A program made the translations under genes and the position numbers. Positions 13,900-26,696 of a stretch of 64,000 nt of DNA are shown one piece after another; position 1 is the stretch's first letter, and each line of letters opens with the position of its first letter. Source of the DNA: Diogma glabrata (lineage: Eukaryota > Arthropoda > Insecta > Diptera > Cylindrotomidae); assembly GCA_963693315.1 (NCBI GenBank), contig OY856186.1, forward strand, positions 76,606,042 to 76,670,041, given 5' to 3'. The notes under the pieces were generated by a model. That model was not told the DNA's origin. It was given only the letters and a program-made list of their open reading frames with translations, and ran no database searches.

Positions 13900-14577
13900 G
13901 ATTTTTTCCAAACTTTACTTTTTTTCAAAATTCTTAAAATATTGTAAAAATTATAACAAAATCAAAAATACAAACTCTTCCCATAATTCCAAAAAATTTC
14001 CAAAAATTGTAATAAAATCAAAAATGTTAAACTTATTTCCACCTTTTCCTGTTATTCAGAAATCTGGAATAACACAAAAATTTCTCTTTTTGTTAAAAAA
14101 CGACATTCAATCTGCAATAACTTGATATTTTCCAACTGTTCTTATAAGTTGAGTTGGGAGAGGTTGAAACTGGATAAAACCATATTCCATGTGCAATTTA
14201 ATGATAAATTATATTTCATGTTATACAAATAATTATTTTTATTTTTTTCCAAAAGATGGGATAAAAAAATAAATGAAATTCATTCTTTTGACACACTTGA
14301 CGATTTTTTGAGATACTTCCGATACAGTAATCGAACACATCGGCCTTTCTGATAATCCTATTAAGTTGACCTATTTTTAGAATCAAAAATTTTTGAAATC
14401 GCTCCAGCGGTTTTCTCTCTAACGACGCACAGTTGTGACGGCCGGTAGACGATATACATTTTTTTTGCTGTTTTAAAATCAGTAGGTCCTAAAACGTCGA
14501 GAAATGACAAAAAGGGTGAAGGTAAGAATTTCACTTTCAGATCGAGAATGTAATACTTAGGGTTTTAAGACCGAAGT
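13900..14577. repeat. Right arm of the long diverged inverted repeat
   Basis: Reverse complement of the 2874-3900 repeat. Matches include gatgtgttcgat, tcgtcaagtgtgtcaaaa, aaccgctggagcgattt, gtcgagaaatg and the terminal agaccgaagt. The inner AT-rich 'aaaattataacaaaatcaaaaa' phrases (13920-14030) mirror 3560-3800. Confidence 0.65.
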
Positions 14578-15907
14578 AAAACAAGTATTGTTTATTGGAC
14601 AACAATAGCAGAAATCGATCATAATCAATTTTACATTGAGTTTAAAATTTAACTCTTCCTATTAAACCTTCATTCCCAATTAATCTTTAGTATTGAAAAT
14701 CCAATTTACAAAATTAAATTTTTTATAATACAGATAACCCTGAAGTAAAAACAATCCATCTGTCAAATCAAAGAAAAATTCTCAGTCATCAATTCTTTAA
14801 AATTAGAAAAAAAACTTTAAATAATAGAATACCAATCCTATTTGTTAACAAATCAATCATTTTGATGGAAAAGTTATTATCCATTTTGAAATTAATAGAA
14901 TTAAAAAAAATAAATCATTAAAACTCCATCAATAACTACTCTGATTGTGATACGATTAAATGAAACCACAGATTTTCCTATTTACTTTGTGCTGGCTGTT
15001 GTTGTTGTAAAAGGAAATTTTTTTTCGGTTGAGAAAAACAAAACAAAAAGATACGAATCAGTTTGACACGTGCCGATATCTTTTAAAAATTGACGAAAAT
15101 AAATTTGTTTCGATCAATCGGATTTTCGTTTATTTTTTGTTGTACAGGACAAAGGATATAGATTTAAAGAAAATGTATATTAATGGGATGAAATAGAAAA
15201 GATATTGATATGAGATGCTATTTGATAAGATTAAAAAACATGTTAGACTTCGTATCTTGTGCGCTTTTATATTTTTAGGAATTGGTTTGAAATTGGCATG
15301 TTGAACGCATGGGACACATTGTAGTTCCTATTACACAATAATTTTTATTTAAAAAAAAAAAAGTGGTACCCCACTTGTTTTTTAAATCTGTTTTGTGTTT
15401 TTTAACGGATACTCGTTTGGCTTAGTCTGCTAAGATCTGGTGTGCTCTCTTTTGAAAAGAAGTTCGTTACTCATTTGATATTAAGAATTCTTGAGTTAAT
15501 AACCCTTTGCGTTATATCTTTTTACAAAATAACTTTTCTTTACAGAACCTAATAATTACATTTTCAGTGTACGAAAAAATAACAGAAATAAAATCATCGA
15601 TTACCAAAAAGGGGTGACCAGAAATTCTGTTAAACGTACCCTAAGGTTATCTTTAGCACCAAAAAAAAGTTCTATCGAATGTAACATAAATTACAATTTT
15701 TCACCATTGCTCTGTTGTTATTTTCCTATAAAAAACGTTATTTGGTAAATGAAGTGAAAAAAATTGTAATTTAAAAAAAAAGTGTTAGTGTTTATTTATG
15801 TGTTTAGTTTTATCGATAGAAATGGTAATTTTGTTCATTTTCTTTTTTTCAATTTTGGTAATTTTATATAAATTTTTTTTTCGTTTATCTTAATTTTTAA
15901 TTTTCAG
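14578..15907. other. AT-rich DNA, no gene seen
   Basis: No coding frame, RNA or repeat that can be supported. Confidence 0.4.
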
Positions 15908-15975
15908 ACGCAGTAGGTGGAACGAAAAAGTGTTTTTTTACTTTCGTTGTGGGGAAACGATTTAGATTTATAAAG
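15908..15975 (+). other. Candidate small exon (68 nt)
   Basis: A long T-rich tract ending in aatttttaattttcag precedes 15908, and gtgtga follows 15975. The 68 nt are open in the frame that reads AVGGTKKCFFTFVVGK and are less AT-biased than their surroundings. Splice-like signals occur by chance in AT-rich DNA, so this is only a candidate. Confidence 0.2.
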
Positions 15976-16690
15976 GTGTGACATTATCCAAAGTATATTT
16001 TAAGTGTTAGATTTTATTTTATAACCGATTGTAGAGGTTTTTATTTATTTAAATAATCATTTTATACCGTTATCGTATGATCTTTGCGACAGTAAATCTT
16101 GTTTCATTGCTCTGCAATATTTGGAAATTGAATTTTATTTTTTTCTGGAATTTTACGGGTTTTTTATGGATATTGTTTTAATACTTAAGAAAAGATATGA
16201 ACTTTTTAAAAACTAGGGTCTTTAATTTTTATTATATACATAACATATTATCCTTTAGTTATAAAAGCAATGTAAAAACGTCCAAACCAGTTGAATGCTT
16301 TTGAATGTTTTTGCTGGATGCCTAAGTTGCGTGGATGCTTGATAGTTAGATTAAATAAAAATCCTGACCACAAAAAAATTCCTAACCATCAGAATTCAGA
16401 GAAACCGAAAATTGATTTCAAATTGAAAAAATTCAAAGAATTTACAAAATTTTAAGTTTATTTACTCACAAATCCCAAATAATATTTATAGAAGGTTTTT
16501 ATCCTGAACACGATCGCTAAAACATCCTTGGGTATTAGCGAACATTATATGAAAAATAACAAAGATAAAGATATAAATAGGTGTCTTAACCAGACAAGCC
16601 TGAACTAACCTGACTTAGCCTGAATCTAACAAATACGTATTTATAGAAATTTTTTGCTTTTTCTTTAGTATTTCCTTTTATTGCTTGCAG

Positions 16691-16768
16691 TAACCTCCAT
16701 TACAACTATCTTAAAATATAACATTTAAACAATATATAATATAAACTAAACGTAGTGCCACCACCCAG
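16691..16768 (+). other. Candidate noncoding exon (78 nt)
   Basis: Pyrimidine-rich tract plus ttgcttgcag ends at 16690, and 16766-16774 reads cag|gtaagt, a perfect consensus donor. All three frames contain stops, so if spliced it would be untranslated. No other support. Confidence 0.2.
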
Positions 16769-17459
16769 GTAAGTTTTACACAAAATTTCTTCTCGCTAGG
16801 ACATATAAAGCGGCATTTAAGAACAGAAGCAAAAATATTATTATTAAGTTACTCAAAAAAGTTATTTTATTTAAATTAAAAAAATTGTATGGTGTAAAAT
16901 TATATCGAAATTTACATAGTTATGGAGATTAAGTGCTCGTTAAAATGAAAACCAATTTAGTGTCAGTATTAAAAATTATATATTATCTGTTTTGCCTTCC
17001 AAGGCATTTAAAAATTTATAGTTATAACTATTACACGCACATCAATGTTTTTTCGTTAAACATTTACAAAATTACTATCATTGTGAAATCAACAACATGT
17101 GAAAAATGTTACATTGGTTAAACAGGCATAACATCAGTTATAAGATATCAGAAACACCTCTCATAAAAACATAATAAAAGTGTAAACTATAATGTATTTC
17201 CTTTTAAATTTTGGAAACAATTTATGAGTTGGAAATTTATCAGATTGTTATATTAAAAGCGATAATCTGCTATATGATCAAATTAATATAAAATTAAATT
17301 TAAAAAATATTTGATACAGTTTCATGTAGCCTACTTTATTATTTGCCGACAACAGTATCCTATAAAAGTTAGCCGAAAGTTTCCAGCCGTACGTCGATAA
17401 GGTAGACTGTTAATAAAATATCATCCGAAAGAGACAACACTAACTAGAGTAGCCAATAT
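16769..17459. other. AT-rich DNA, no supported gene
   Basis: A 62-codon ORF at 16933-17121 ends in CEKCYIG, slightly like a GIY-YIG endonuclease of a Penelope element, but the match is too short to call. Confidence 0.35.
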
Positions 17460-18822
17460 TCTAAAGGTCGAAAGTAACCTATGGAAAACAGTTTGGGTGA
17501 GGTTTCATGTAGGAAATCTTGAAAAATTCGAATTTTTAAATTTTTTTATTATTGCTGTAAAAATCCTTCTTTAAAAGTATTACGTTTGAAGATGGATCGA
17601 ATAGATGACAATAGTTCATCGTAATCTCTGGAAAATATATTGGTTCAAGTTTCATGTGGGAAATCTCGGAAAACTCGATTTTCAAAATTTTTTATTAGCA
17701 CTAAAAATCCTGCCTTTATAGTCTGCAGATGGATCGAATTGATAACAATGGTCAAACGTAATCTCTGGAATAAATATCGGATCAAGATTCATGTGAAAAA
17801 TCTCGGAAAATTTGATTTTCTAAATTTTTTCATTAGTACTGTATAAGTCCAGCCTTTAAAGTGTTACGTTTGGAGATGGATCGAATTGATGACAATGTTC
17901 TAAAGTAATCTCTGAAAAAAATATTGGGTCAAGTTTCATGTGGAAAATCTCGGTAAATTTAAATTTCTAGTTTTTTTAATAGCACTGTAAAAATCCTGCC
18001 TTTAAAGTGTTGTGTCTAGAGATGGATGGAATTGATGAAAATGAACTGTAGCAATCTCTGGAAAAAATCTTGGGTAATTTTCATATGGAAAATCTTGGAA
18101 AATTTGACTTTCTAAATTTTTTATTAGCACTGTAAAAATCCTGCCTTTAAAGTGTTATGCCTACAGATGGATCAAATTGATGACAATGGTCCATAGCAAT
18201 CTCTGTGAAAAATATTGCGTAAAGTTTCATGTGGGAAATCTCGGAAAAATTCAATTTTCTAATTTTTTTATTAGCACTGTAAAAATCTTGCATTTAAAGT
18301 GTTATGCTTGAAAATGGATCGAATTGATGACAGAGGTTTAAAGCAATCTCTTGGAAAAAAAATTTGGTTAAGTTTCATCGGAAAACTCGATTTTCTCTTT
18401 CTCTTTTCTCGGAAAACTCGATCTTCAAAATTTTGTTATTAGCACTGTAAAAATCCTGCTTTATGTCTGGACATGGATCAAATTGATGACAATGGTCTAT
18501 AGCAATCTCTTGGAAAATTATTGGGTCAAGTTTCAAGTGGGAAATCTCGGACAATTTGATGTTCTAAATTTATTTATTAGCACTGTAAAAATCCTGCCTT
18601 TAAAGTGTTATGTCTGGAGATGAATCGAATTGATGATAATGGTTCATCGCAATCTGTGGGAAAATTATTGGGTCAAGTTTCATGTGGGCAATCTCGGAAA
18701 ATTCGATTTGCTAAATTTTTTTTTAGACTGTAAATATCCTGCCTCTAAAGCGTTATGTCTGCAGATAAAACGAATTGATTCCAATGGCCTATAGCAATCT
18801 CTGGAAAATCGAATTTTCTAAA
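17460..18822 (+). repeat. Satellite array, ~145-bp units, forward half
   Basis: About nine units, each with aatcctgcctttaaagtg, ttatgtctggagatggatcg, aattgatgacaatgg, agcaatctctgg and gtcaagtttcatgtgggaaa. Unit markers fall near 17563, 17707, 17849, 17992, 18140, 18285, 18457, 18590 and 18737. Units diverge by small substitutions and indels. No coding potential is conserved. Confidence 0.9.
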
Positions 18823-19995
18823 ATTGCCTACATGAAACTTGACCCAATAATTTCCCCACAGATTTCTATAGACCATTGTCATCAATTCGATCCATCTCCA
18901 GACATAACACTTTAAAGGCAGGATTTTTACAGTATTAATAAAAATTAAGAAAATAAAATTTTCCAAGATTTACCACATGAAGATTGACCCAATATTTTTT
19001 CAACAGATTGCTGACCATAGACCATTCTTATCAATTCGATTCATCTCCAGACATAACACATTGAAGGCAACATTTTTAAAGTGCTAATAAAAAATTAAGA
19101 AAATCAAATTTTCCAAGATTTCTCACATGAAACTTGACCTTATAATTTTCCAAAAGATTGCTATAGACCGTTGTCATCAATTCGATCTATCTGCAGACAT
19201 CACACTTTAAAGGCAGGATATTAACAGTGCTAACAAAAATTTACAAAATCAAATTTTCCAAGATTTCCCACATGAAACCATACCCAATATTTTTTCAAGA
19301 GATTGCTATAGACCATTATCATAAATTTGATGCATTTCCAGACAAAACCCTTTAAAAGCAGGATTTTTACAGTACTAATAAAAAATTAATGTAATAACAA
19401 GAAATTGCTATAGACTATTGTCATCAATTCGATTTATCTGCAGACATAACACTTTAAAGGCAAGATTTTTACAGTGCTAATAAAAAAATTTAGAACATCA
19501 AATTGTCCGAGATTTCCTACTTGAAACTTGACCCAATAATTTTCCAAGAGATTGCTATAGACCATTGTCATCAATTTGATCCATGTCCAGACATAAAGCA
19601 AGATTTTTACAGTGCTAATAAAAAAAAATTAGAAAATCAAATTTTCCCAAATTTCCCACATGAAACTTAACACCTTTTTTCCCAGAGATTGCTTTAAATC
19701 ATTGTCATCAATTCGATCCATTTACAGGCATAACACTTTAAATGCAGGATTTTTTCAGTGCCAATAAAAAAATTAGAAAATCCACATAAAACTTGACCTA
19801 CTATTTTCTCCAGAGATTACTATGGAACATTGTCATCAATCCGATCCATTTGCAGACATAACACTTTAAAGGCAGGATTTTTACAATGCTCCTAAACACA
19901 TTTAGGAAATTGAATTTTCCGACATTCCCTACATGAAACGTGACCCAATAGTTTTCTCAGAGATTGCTATAGACCATTATCATCAACCAATTTTT
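18823..19995 (-). repeat. Satellite array, ~145-bp units, inverted half
   Basis: The same unit as 17460-18822 but on the other strand: cacatgaaacttgaccc, ccattgtcatcaattcgatc, agacataacactttaaaggc, aggatttttacagtgctaat. Unit markers near 18900, 19053, 19197, 19343, 19445, 19590, 19730 and 19857. Orientation switches without a spacer near 18822, so together the two halves form an approximately 2.5-kb palindrome-like array. Confidence 0.9.
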
Positions 19996-22688
19996 CGGCT
20001 GATATTTAGGAGTTTTATTTTGTTAAGTAATCTAATTTGCATTATCGACTTTCGGCTTGATACTTTCGGTTAACTTTAACAATTTCGGCTGAGATCGTAA
20101 AAACGAAATCTGCGATACCGATTTTTGTTATTTTCGGCTGGAAAATTTCAGCTTTCTTTAACAGTATGACAACAGTGTGGGTTTGTGTTGCTTTTTGTTA
20201 AGATGAAACCTCGATACATAATCTGAGTTCACTTGAAAATGAAAGATTTTCGGATTTAAATTATACAAGTGGCGAGAGTGGGTCAGTGGGTGACTCCCAA
20301 ATAAACATTTATCTGAAATTTCAATAACTTTTAGTCCTCACATTTTGCTTTAAGGTGGACATGTCATATAAGTTTCTGACAAAGTTTTCAAAAGTTTTAC
20401 ATACCATCTTTCAGTTTGTCACTTCCAGTAAAATAAGTTTCTTATCTTCTGTAAACTACCGACCTAGTTATAAGCCGTTTTGAAAAATCTTGATTAAGAC
20501 TTGGAGGCAAATTTATAAAATTTATAGATTTTGAGGTACATTAATCAAAATAACTGGAGAGGGAGCTGCCGTGCAACTGTTGATTTTTCAACTTCTGTTT
20601 GAAAGGTTATCAGAGCACTAGAGCCTTTTTTAAACTCAGTATTCAATCTACTAACGAGTTGCACGATTTTGAACAAGTTTTGCACAATTGACTCTTGCAG
20701 GAGTTTAACAATAGTTCAGCTTTTCGCCACTTTCGGTATTATTAAATTTGTTGTACTTTTTTTGTGATGTATAATATAACTAGGGAAAATCTATGACAAC
20801 AGTAACCCATTTATTGAACTATTTGATGAATATAAGCACACCATATACCATTTTAATTTAACATTTTTGAATCATGTTAACATGTACATAGAACTGTCGG
20901 TCATAAATACAAAAATATTTTATGTATTATTTTTATGACTAGGATCATTTGATACGTTATGAATCTTTCCTAGACTAGTTTTTTTGGAAACATCAATACG
21001 AAAAATGAAGATAGCAGTCGTATATTTAATATATAAAGAATAACATTGTTCATTTTTAATATAAAAAATAATATCGATTTTCCATAATTTCTTAATAATA
21101 TAAGTAAAATAAATTTAGATAACAGTAAACCGACATGAAACAAAACAAACACAAAATAAAAAAAAATTAAATAATTTTTTTAAATAACTAAAATTAATAT
21201 TCCATGTGCCCGTTTGTTTTTTGAGTTTTTTTCATTATGTTCAAAAAAATTTCATCAATTTAATATTACGAAAGTCATATTATCTCATAAAAAGTAAAAT
21301 GAAACCACTCATTCTCCATTTCAATATTTTGTTTGATCATTATCATCATCAAATAAATTTCGTTTACCTTCGTTTTTTATTATTATTCGTGAAACATTTG
21401 GCTGACAATTATGTACATATATGAGTTAAATTGTTTAACGACATGTGAACGGTATGGTGAACATCATATGTATGATATGTATTATGAACAATTTTGTAAA
21501 CGGGGTTTTGTAACATACACAATTAATGAACATTTCATTCATTTTTTCAAAACTATTTTACGGGCTATGCAAAATTCTATATCATTATATAACAATAAAT
21601 CAAAAAAAAAATAATTGACATTTACAAAAGGGTTCATATAACTTTTTATACTGTTTTTGATATAATTTGATAAATTTAATTTGAATTTTTTTTTCACACT
21701 TCTTTGATTTTTGATATTTTTTTATTTATTGTAAAGCCTGTCTCCGTCACTTATATCCCTTGTCTTCTTAATATCCATTCAATATGATTTTATTGTTTTT
21801 GGTTATGTAATATACACAATCATTGAATTTTCGAAACATCATTTATACAATTTTTGATTTAATGCTTTTCATCCCTTTATTTAATATTGAATTTAAAATT
21901 ATTGATCTTATCATTAGTCCCTTCAATATCGTCATCAAATACGAATGAGAATTCAACAATCAAACTATTGATGAAAATAATTATTTTGTTTTTTGAAAAA
22001 ATGTTGGCACATGTTCTATATATTATGCAATTTTTGAGCTGGGATATGCAACAAATGCTATATGTTTTGATACTGGAAAGTTTTTATATATAATGAAGGT
22101 ACACTTTCTCTTTTGTTGTTTGAATAATGTCCCCTCCCTACCTGAAACTTTTTTTTTAAATAATCAAAAATGTATTATTATTATTGTTATTATTTGATTC
22201 ATTTTATGTGTAACAAACATATATGGATAATGTTGTTCAACATCACTGATTTTAATTAAATGTTTTTTTTATGTTGCTTGTTGAACAATAGTTAACGTAA
22301 TTTTTTAAAAGGTGATATATATGAGCATAGTCGCAAATTAAATTTTAAATGCATCATAAAATTGTTCATTTGTGATTTTTTTTTTGGAAAACAAAATTCC
22401 GAACGAGTATGTATATTGTTGAAATTTCAATTGACATATATTTTACAGGGTGAATAGTATTGATGGAATAGTGAAAATTGTTGCTAATTTGATTGGTTGT
22501 CACAACTTGTTAGTATAAATGTTTGTATTTGGAAAATAATCATGTATTCCTTGGCAATGGAATCTCTTGAAATAATAATATATATACAATACTCACTTTA
22601 CATAGAGACCTAATAAAATACTAAGAAAATACATTAAAAATCATTCATGAAAATAATGAAGTATTTGGTTTTTGAAAAAATCTTCCAG
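19996..22688. other. AT-rich DNA, no gene seen
   Basis: 20000-20160 contains several 'ttcggct' phrases of unclear meaning. The rest is AT-rich with only short chance ORFs. Confidence 0.4.
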
Positions 22689-22840
22689 ATAACCCAAACC
22701 GAAATATTTATAGAACATCAAGAAACATTGAAGTGAACACTGGATCTGCTAGTGATGTCATTAATAGGAAGCGATCAAGAGACTGCGTGCCTAGTGAGGC
22801 TTGTTCCAGCGAGCTTCAACAATGTGGGTCCGAGTATTAA
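22689..22840 (+). other. Candidate terminal coding exon of a host gene (49 codons)
   Basis: tcttccag precedes 22689. From there one frame stays open for 49 codons to a TAA at 22838-22840, reading NPNRNIYRTSRNIEVNTGSA and later RKRSRDCVPSEACSSELQQC. The segment is clearly richer in GC and in charged, Cys and Ser codons than its surroundings, unlike the chance ORFs nearby. I do not recognise the protein. It could be the last exon of a gene whose other exons lie outside or far upstream, or a fragment of an unknown element. Confidence 0.3.
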
Positions 22841-24280
22841 TTAATTTTCCCCAGTTCAGTACCAATAATCAGATATGCTCGCAAATGAGACTATGTAAAC
22901 GGAATTAAATAAGCAAAAGAAAGAGCGTGGAGGTAGCTGGCGTTGTCCAGGTGCTGATCCTTGATGAGATAGTTGATGGAGATTTTGTATGATGGAGATG
23001 ATGATGAAGATGTAGATAGGATGAAAATGCTGTATTTGATCAGGTGATTTATGATTGAAAACACCTAATGTACTATATTATCACTATTAATTTACTCTAC
23101 AGTTTATCGACTTTCAAAATAAAAAATTCAAATCAAGCTGAGAACAGCATTCTTCAATCCAAAAAGAAATTAAATTAAGTTCATTTTCCCTTCCTTCTTT
23201 CTTCTATTTATATCGAAACATTTATCAGATGTTCGTTGGATCAACCGTGCTATCAGCTCATATTGATTATTGGACAGTTAGTTGGACAAAACATATTTTT
23301 GATGCAAACAAATTTCAATTAATTTTGGTTGGAAAAGTAATCATATAACGGAGATGAAAACATAGAATACAAAAGTCCTTGACCTGAGAACACACAAAAC
23401 AACATCACACATTTTATGTTATTCATATTACCCTGCAATTATTATATTTTTACTGTACTATATTAACTTTGAAGTTAATAGTGTTATGCCCGCCAAATTA
23501 CGTGATGCCTAAGATGAATCGTTTGAACAAAAACCTACCATCTAATAAGAAACCTTGAGTTCTGAATAAAGGTGTTTGACAGGAAATTAGATCTTTTTAG
23601 TTCAAACAGTAAAGACTAAACTCCTACTCAACCACCACAGTTTTCCATTCTTTTTCATTGATGTTACGACTTCATTACATTTTTCATTAACATTTTTTAT
23701 TAACAAACAATCAGTATACCTAATCTTCGGACTCCCTGTAAAAACATCAAGGTTATAATAGTTTTTTTAATTCTCTTTTTAAACGTTTTGAATTTTATTT
23801 GTTTTCTTTTATTATCTTTTTGCTTTATTAGAATGAGTTCATGCAATCAACTCTACTACTCTCTCTTGTTTAGTAATTTAAAAATTATAAATAGAAAACA
23901 TTTTTTTCAATTTTGTTGAGCGGTGATTAGAACTTAAAAATGAACACACGTAAATTAAAATTGTTTTGTATCGAGTTATAATATTGATATCAATAGAAAT
24001 CTTGTGATCGGTTTTTTTAAATATAAAATTAAATCTAAAATAGAAGAAACAAAAAATTATATTTTATTCGTACAAAAAAAATTATTTAACTTATATTTTG
24101 AACTGTATTTTCCAAAAAAATTCAGAAAGTTTTAAGTTGATTTGTGTGTTACGACATTTTATTGTGTTAAAATTAAAATAATTTTGATAAGGTTTTGTGT
24201 CCCTTATGTTTGGCTGAAAAGCCTAAAAACAAAACAGAATTGAATGAATAATTTTTAATTGTTGATGAACTACTTAATCT
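22841..24280. other. Non-coding; GC-richer to about 23040, then AT-rich
   Basis: 22841-23040 continues the moderately GC-rich patch with a (gatgat)n stretch and may be a 3' UTR if the exon candidate before it is real. Nothing else is supported. Confidence 0.35.
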
Positions 24281-24370
24281 AATGAAAATTTTTTGATTAA
24301 AAGACTTCTTATACACTTTAATAATATTATTAAAGTGTATAAGAAGTCTTTTAATCAAAAAATTTTCATT
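24281..24370. repeat. Perfect 90-bp palindrome with no spacer
   Basis: The 45 bases 24281-24325 are exactly mirrored by 24326-24370, centred on ataat|attat. Arms include ttttgattaaaagacttctt and atacactttaa. The 61-codon minus-strand ORF that crosses it is a by-product. Confidence 0.97.
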
Positions 24371-25039
24371 TGAATGAATAAGAATAAAAAGATAATGATG
24401 TAAGAAAGGAAATGCAAAATTGGTGTTTCTTTATTACGTCCTTGCATATTTAATTTTTTCTTCAATCATGCTCGTTGATAAATGATAAGAAAAAGCATAT
24501 TTTGGATAAAGGAGAAAATCATCACGATTCCAGATAATCGTATAACGCATCATATACTAGTGCTTTTATGTACAAATAACACACTGCAGGAAATCGCTGA
24601 TGGTGTTCATACTGCAAATGAAGTAATGTGAGAGGTGGAAAAATGAATTATAATCAAGGCATCAAAACATGAAGTCAACTTTTATCAACAAATTAAGTTA
24701 AGTTCATTTTTATATTCAATTTACATATTCTAATTTTTTTAAATTCATTAAATTCTGTTTGAATTGTTTTACACCCTCATGGTCTTTTATGTTAAATTAT
24801 TTTTGTGATGTTTGAGATTTTCCTTGTTAGAGTTCGCGTTTTAATCCGTAGATTCCTGTATCATTTTAAAAATTTAAAAACCTTTGGAAAATAGATACCG
24901 TAGGTATCTATTATATAAAAGTCGATTGCGACAATAGAGACAATCGTCAAAATTATATTAGAATAAAAAAACCACGTAAGCCCCGAGCGACTATTTAATT
25001 TTAAAATTCACGGCCAATTTTTAGTTTTTAGCATTTTCA
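24371..25039. other. AT-rich DNA, no gene seen
   Basis: No supported feature. Confidence 0.4.
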
Positions 25040-25700
25040 TCGAACTCTACAATTGACTTTAATCCGATTAACTTTTCTCTTCATCGATTGCTGTCTCATT
25101 TTGATATGTTGTTGATTCATAACTTTTTTGTTATATGTTGTATGGACAATGGACATTTTGAATATGAAAGACTGTTCCGTTGTTTGCTATTTGAAATGTA
25201 ATTTGATTTGTATTATTTTAAAAAGGTTAATTTTAATTTTTAATTTAAAATTTTTTTTTTAAACATGCGTTTTGGATAATTCTTCAATAAAACAAACAAA
25301 GTTTTTTGGAATTAAGTATTTTAGCTTAGTTTAACTACACAAGAAAAAAAATTGATAAAAAAATCCACTAACAAAAATTAATTTTTCTAATTTAATTGCA
25401 CTACAAATTTTAATTAAATTTTCCTAATAAATTTTACTAAATAATTAAATAGAACTATAAAATTTGACTACTACATTATATTTACAAATAAGCAAAAGAA
25501 ATTAATTATCCAAAAATTAAAATTAAAATTTTAAAATAAAAAAAAAATTATATATCAAATTACAAACAACGGAGCTCTCTTTTAAATTCAGAATGTTTAT
25601 ATAACATATAACAAAAAAATTATGAATCAAAAATATGTCAAAATGAGACAACGATCGATGAAAATCGAATCATTGCAAACAGGGTTAAGAAAGATATGAA
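25040..25700. repeat. Inverted-repeat element (MITE-like)
   Basis: 25077-25230 (tcatcgattgctgtctcatt, ttgattcataacttttttgt, ccgttgtttgctatttg) is mirrored by 25510-25675 (ccgttgtttgtaatttgata read on the minus strand, atgagacaacgatcgatgaa on the plus). Arms are roughly 150 bp at perhaps 80% identity around an AT-rich centre. No coding capacity. Confidence 0.65.
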
Positions 25701-26696
25701 TAAAAACGATAAGTTGTATTGATCGCGTTGATTAATACACAAGAAAATTTTCCGGAAAAATGAATTTTTACAGTGACAACAGCATCGTAACAACATTTGG
25801 AAAATTAAAAAAAAATAAACTAGCCATGATTTCCACTATTGACGTCATACAATAATTCATATATCTCAAAACCGTTTCGCATGTTTAAACATTACATTAT
25901 TAAGGCAAGACCTTCTCAAGCGTGTCCGTATGTTTCCAGACCCTCAGAAGAACGATATAACAAGGAATATATTTTTAAGATGGTTAAATATAAAAAAATT
26001 TCATGTCGTCAACGGACTGGCATATTTCACTGAAATGGTATAACTTTAATATTCTATTATATAACATTGCATTATAGTAAACTTACGATGGTTTGTAAAA
26101 TGACAGTTTGTAAAGTTTATGAGTGCTATAATTGGTCATAATTTTACGAAATTTCAAAATGCTCGTATGCTTACGAGCTTAGAAGTGAATCCCCTATATG
26201 TAATTATTGGAAAAAATTTTAGAATATTTGTCTTAGGTAGTTGACATCTTAAGTAGCTTTGTTTTTAATAACGCATGTGGTGTTTCCCAAAGATGTTTAG
26301 AATTTCTTGATAAAACATACACCGAAGCAATAATTAAACTTTTTTCCTTTTATCTAAATAATCTCCAACGTCATATTGGGCTCTTAGAGTTATTAGAATT
26401 TCATCAAAGTAATTATTAAGAAGAACATTTTTGGCCTTAGTTTTTTTTATTAAGAAGAAAATGTTTTGCCTTAGATTTATTTTAATTTAACCCAATGAAA
26501 TTCTCTAAAATGTTATGACAACATTCAATTTCACCAATAAACTTTGAATGATACTAATAAGAAATAGTTATACGTCTGGCCTACTGGGATATTAAAAATT
26601 ATCAAATATTTTTTTAAATAATTAACTGATATCACAGTAGGCCAACGCATAATTCATAAAAAATATATAAAGAAATGAACAATGGCAAAAAATTTT
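25701..26696. other. AT-rich DNA, no gene seen
   Basis: Only short chance ORFs. No repeat could be established. Confidence 0.4.

Noticed and set aside
16933..17160. CEKCYIG stretch resembling a GIY-YIG endonuclease of a Penelope-like element
   Set aside because: Only one short motif in an AT-rich frame with stops; no second GIY-YIG residue cluster and no RT nearby.
17460..19995. CRISPR-like regular repeats
   Set aside because: Units are about 145 bp, diverged, with no short identical repeat and unique spacers, and the genome is eukaryotic; it is a satellite.
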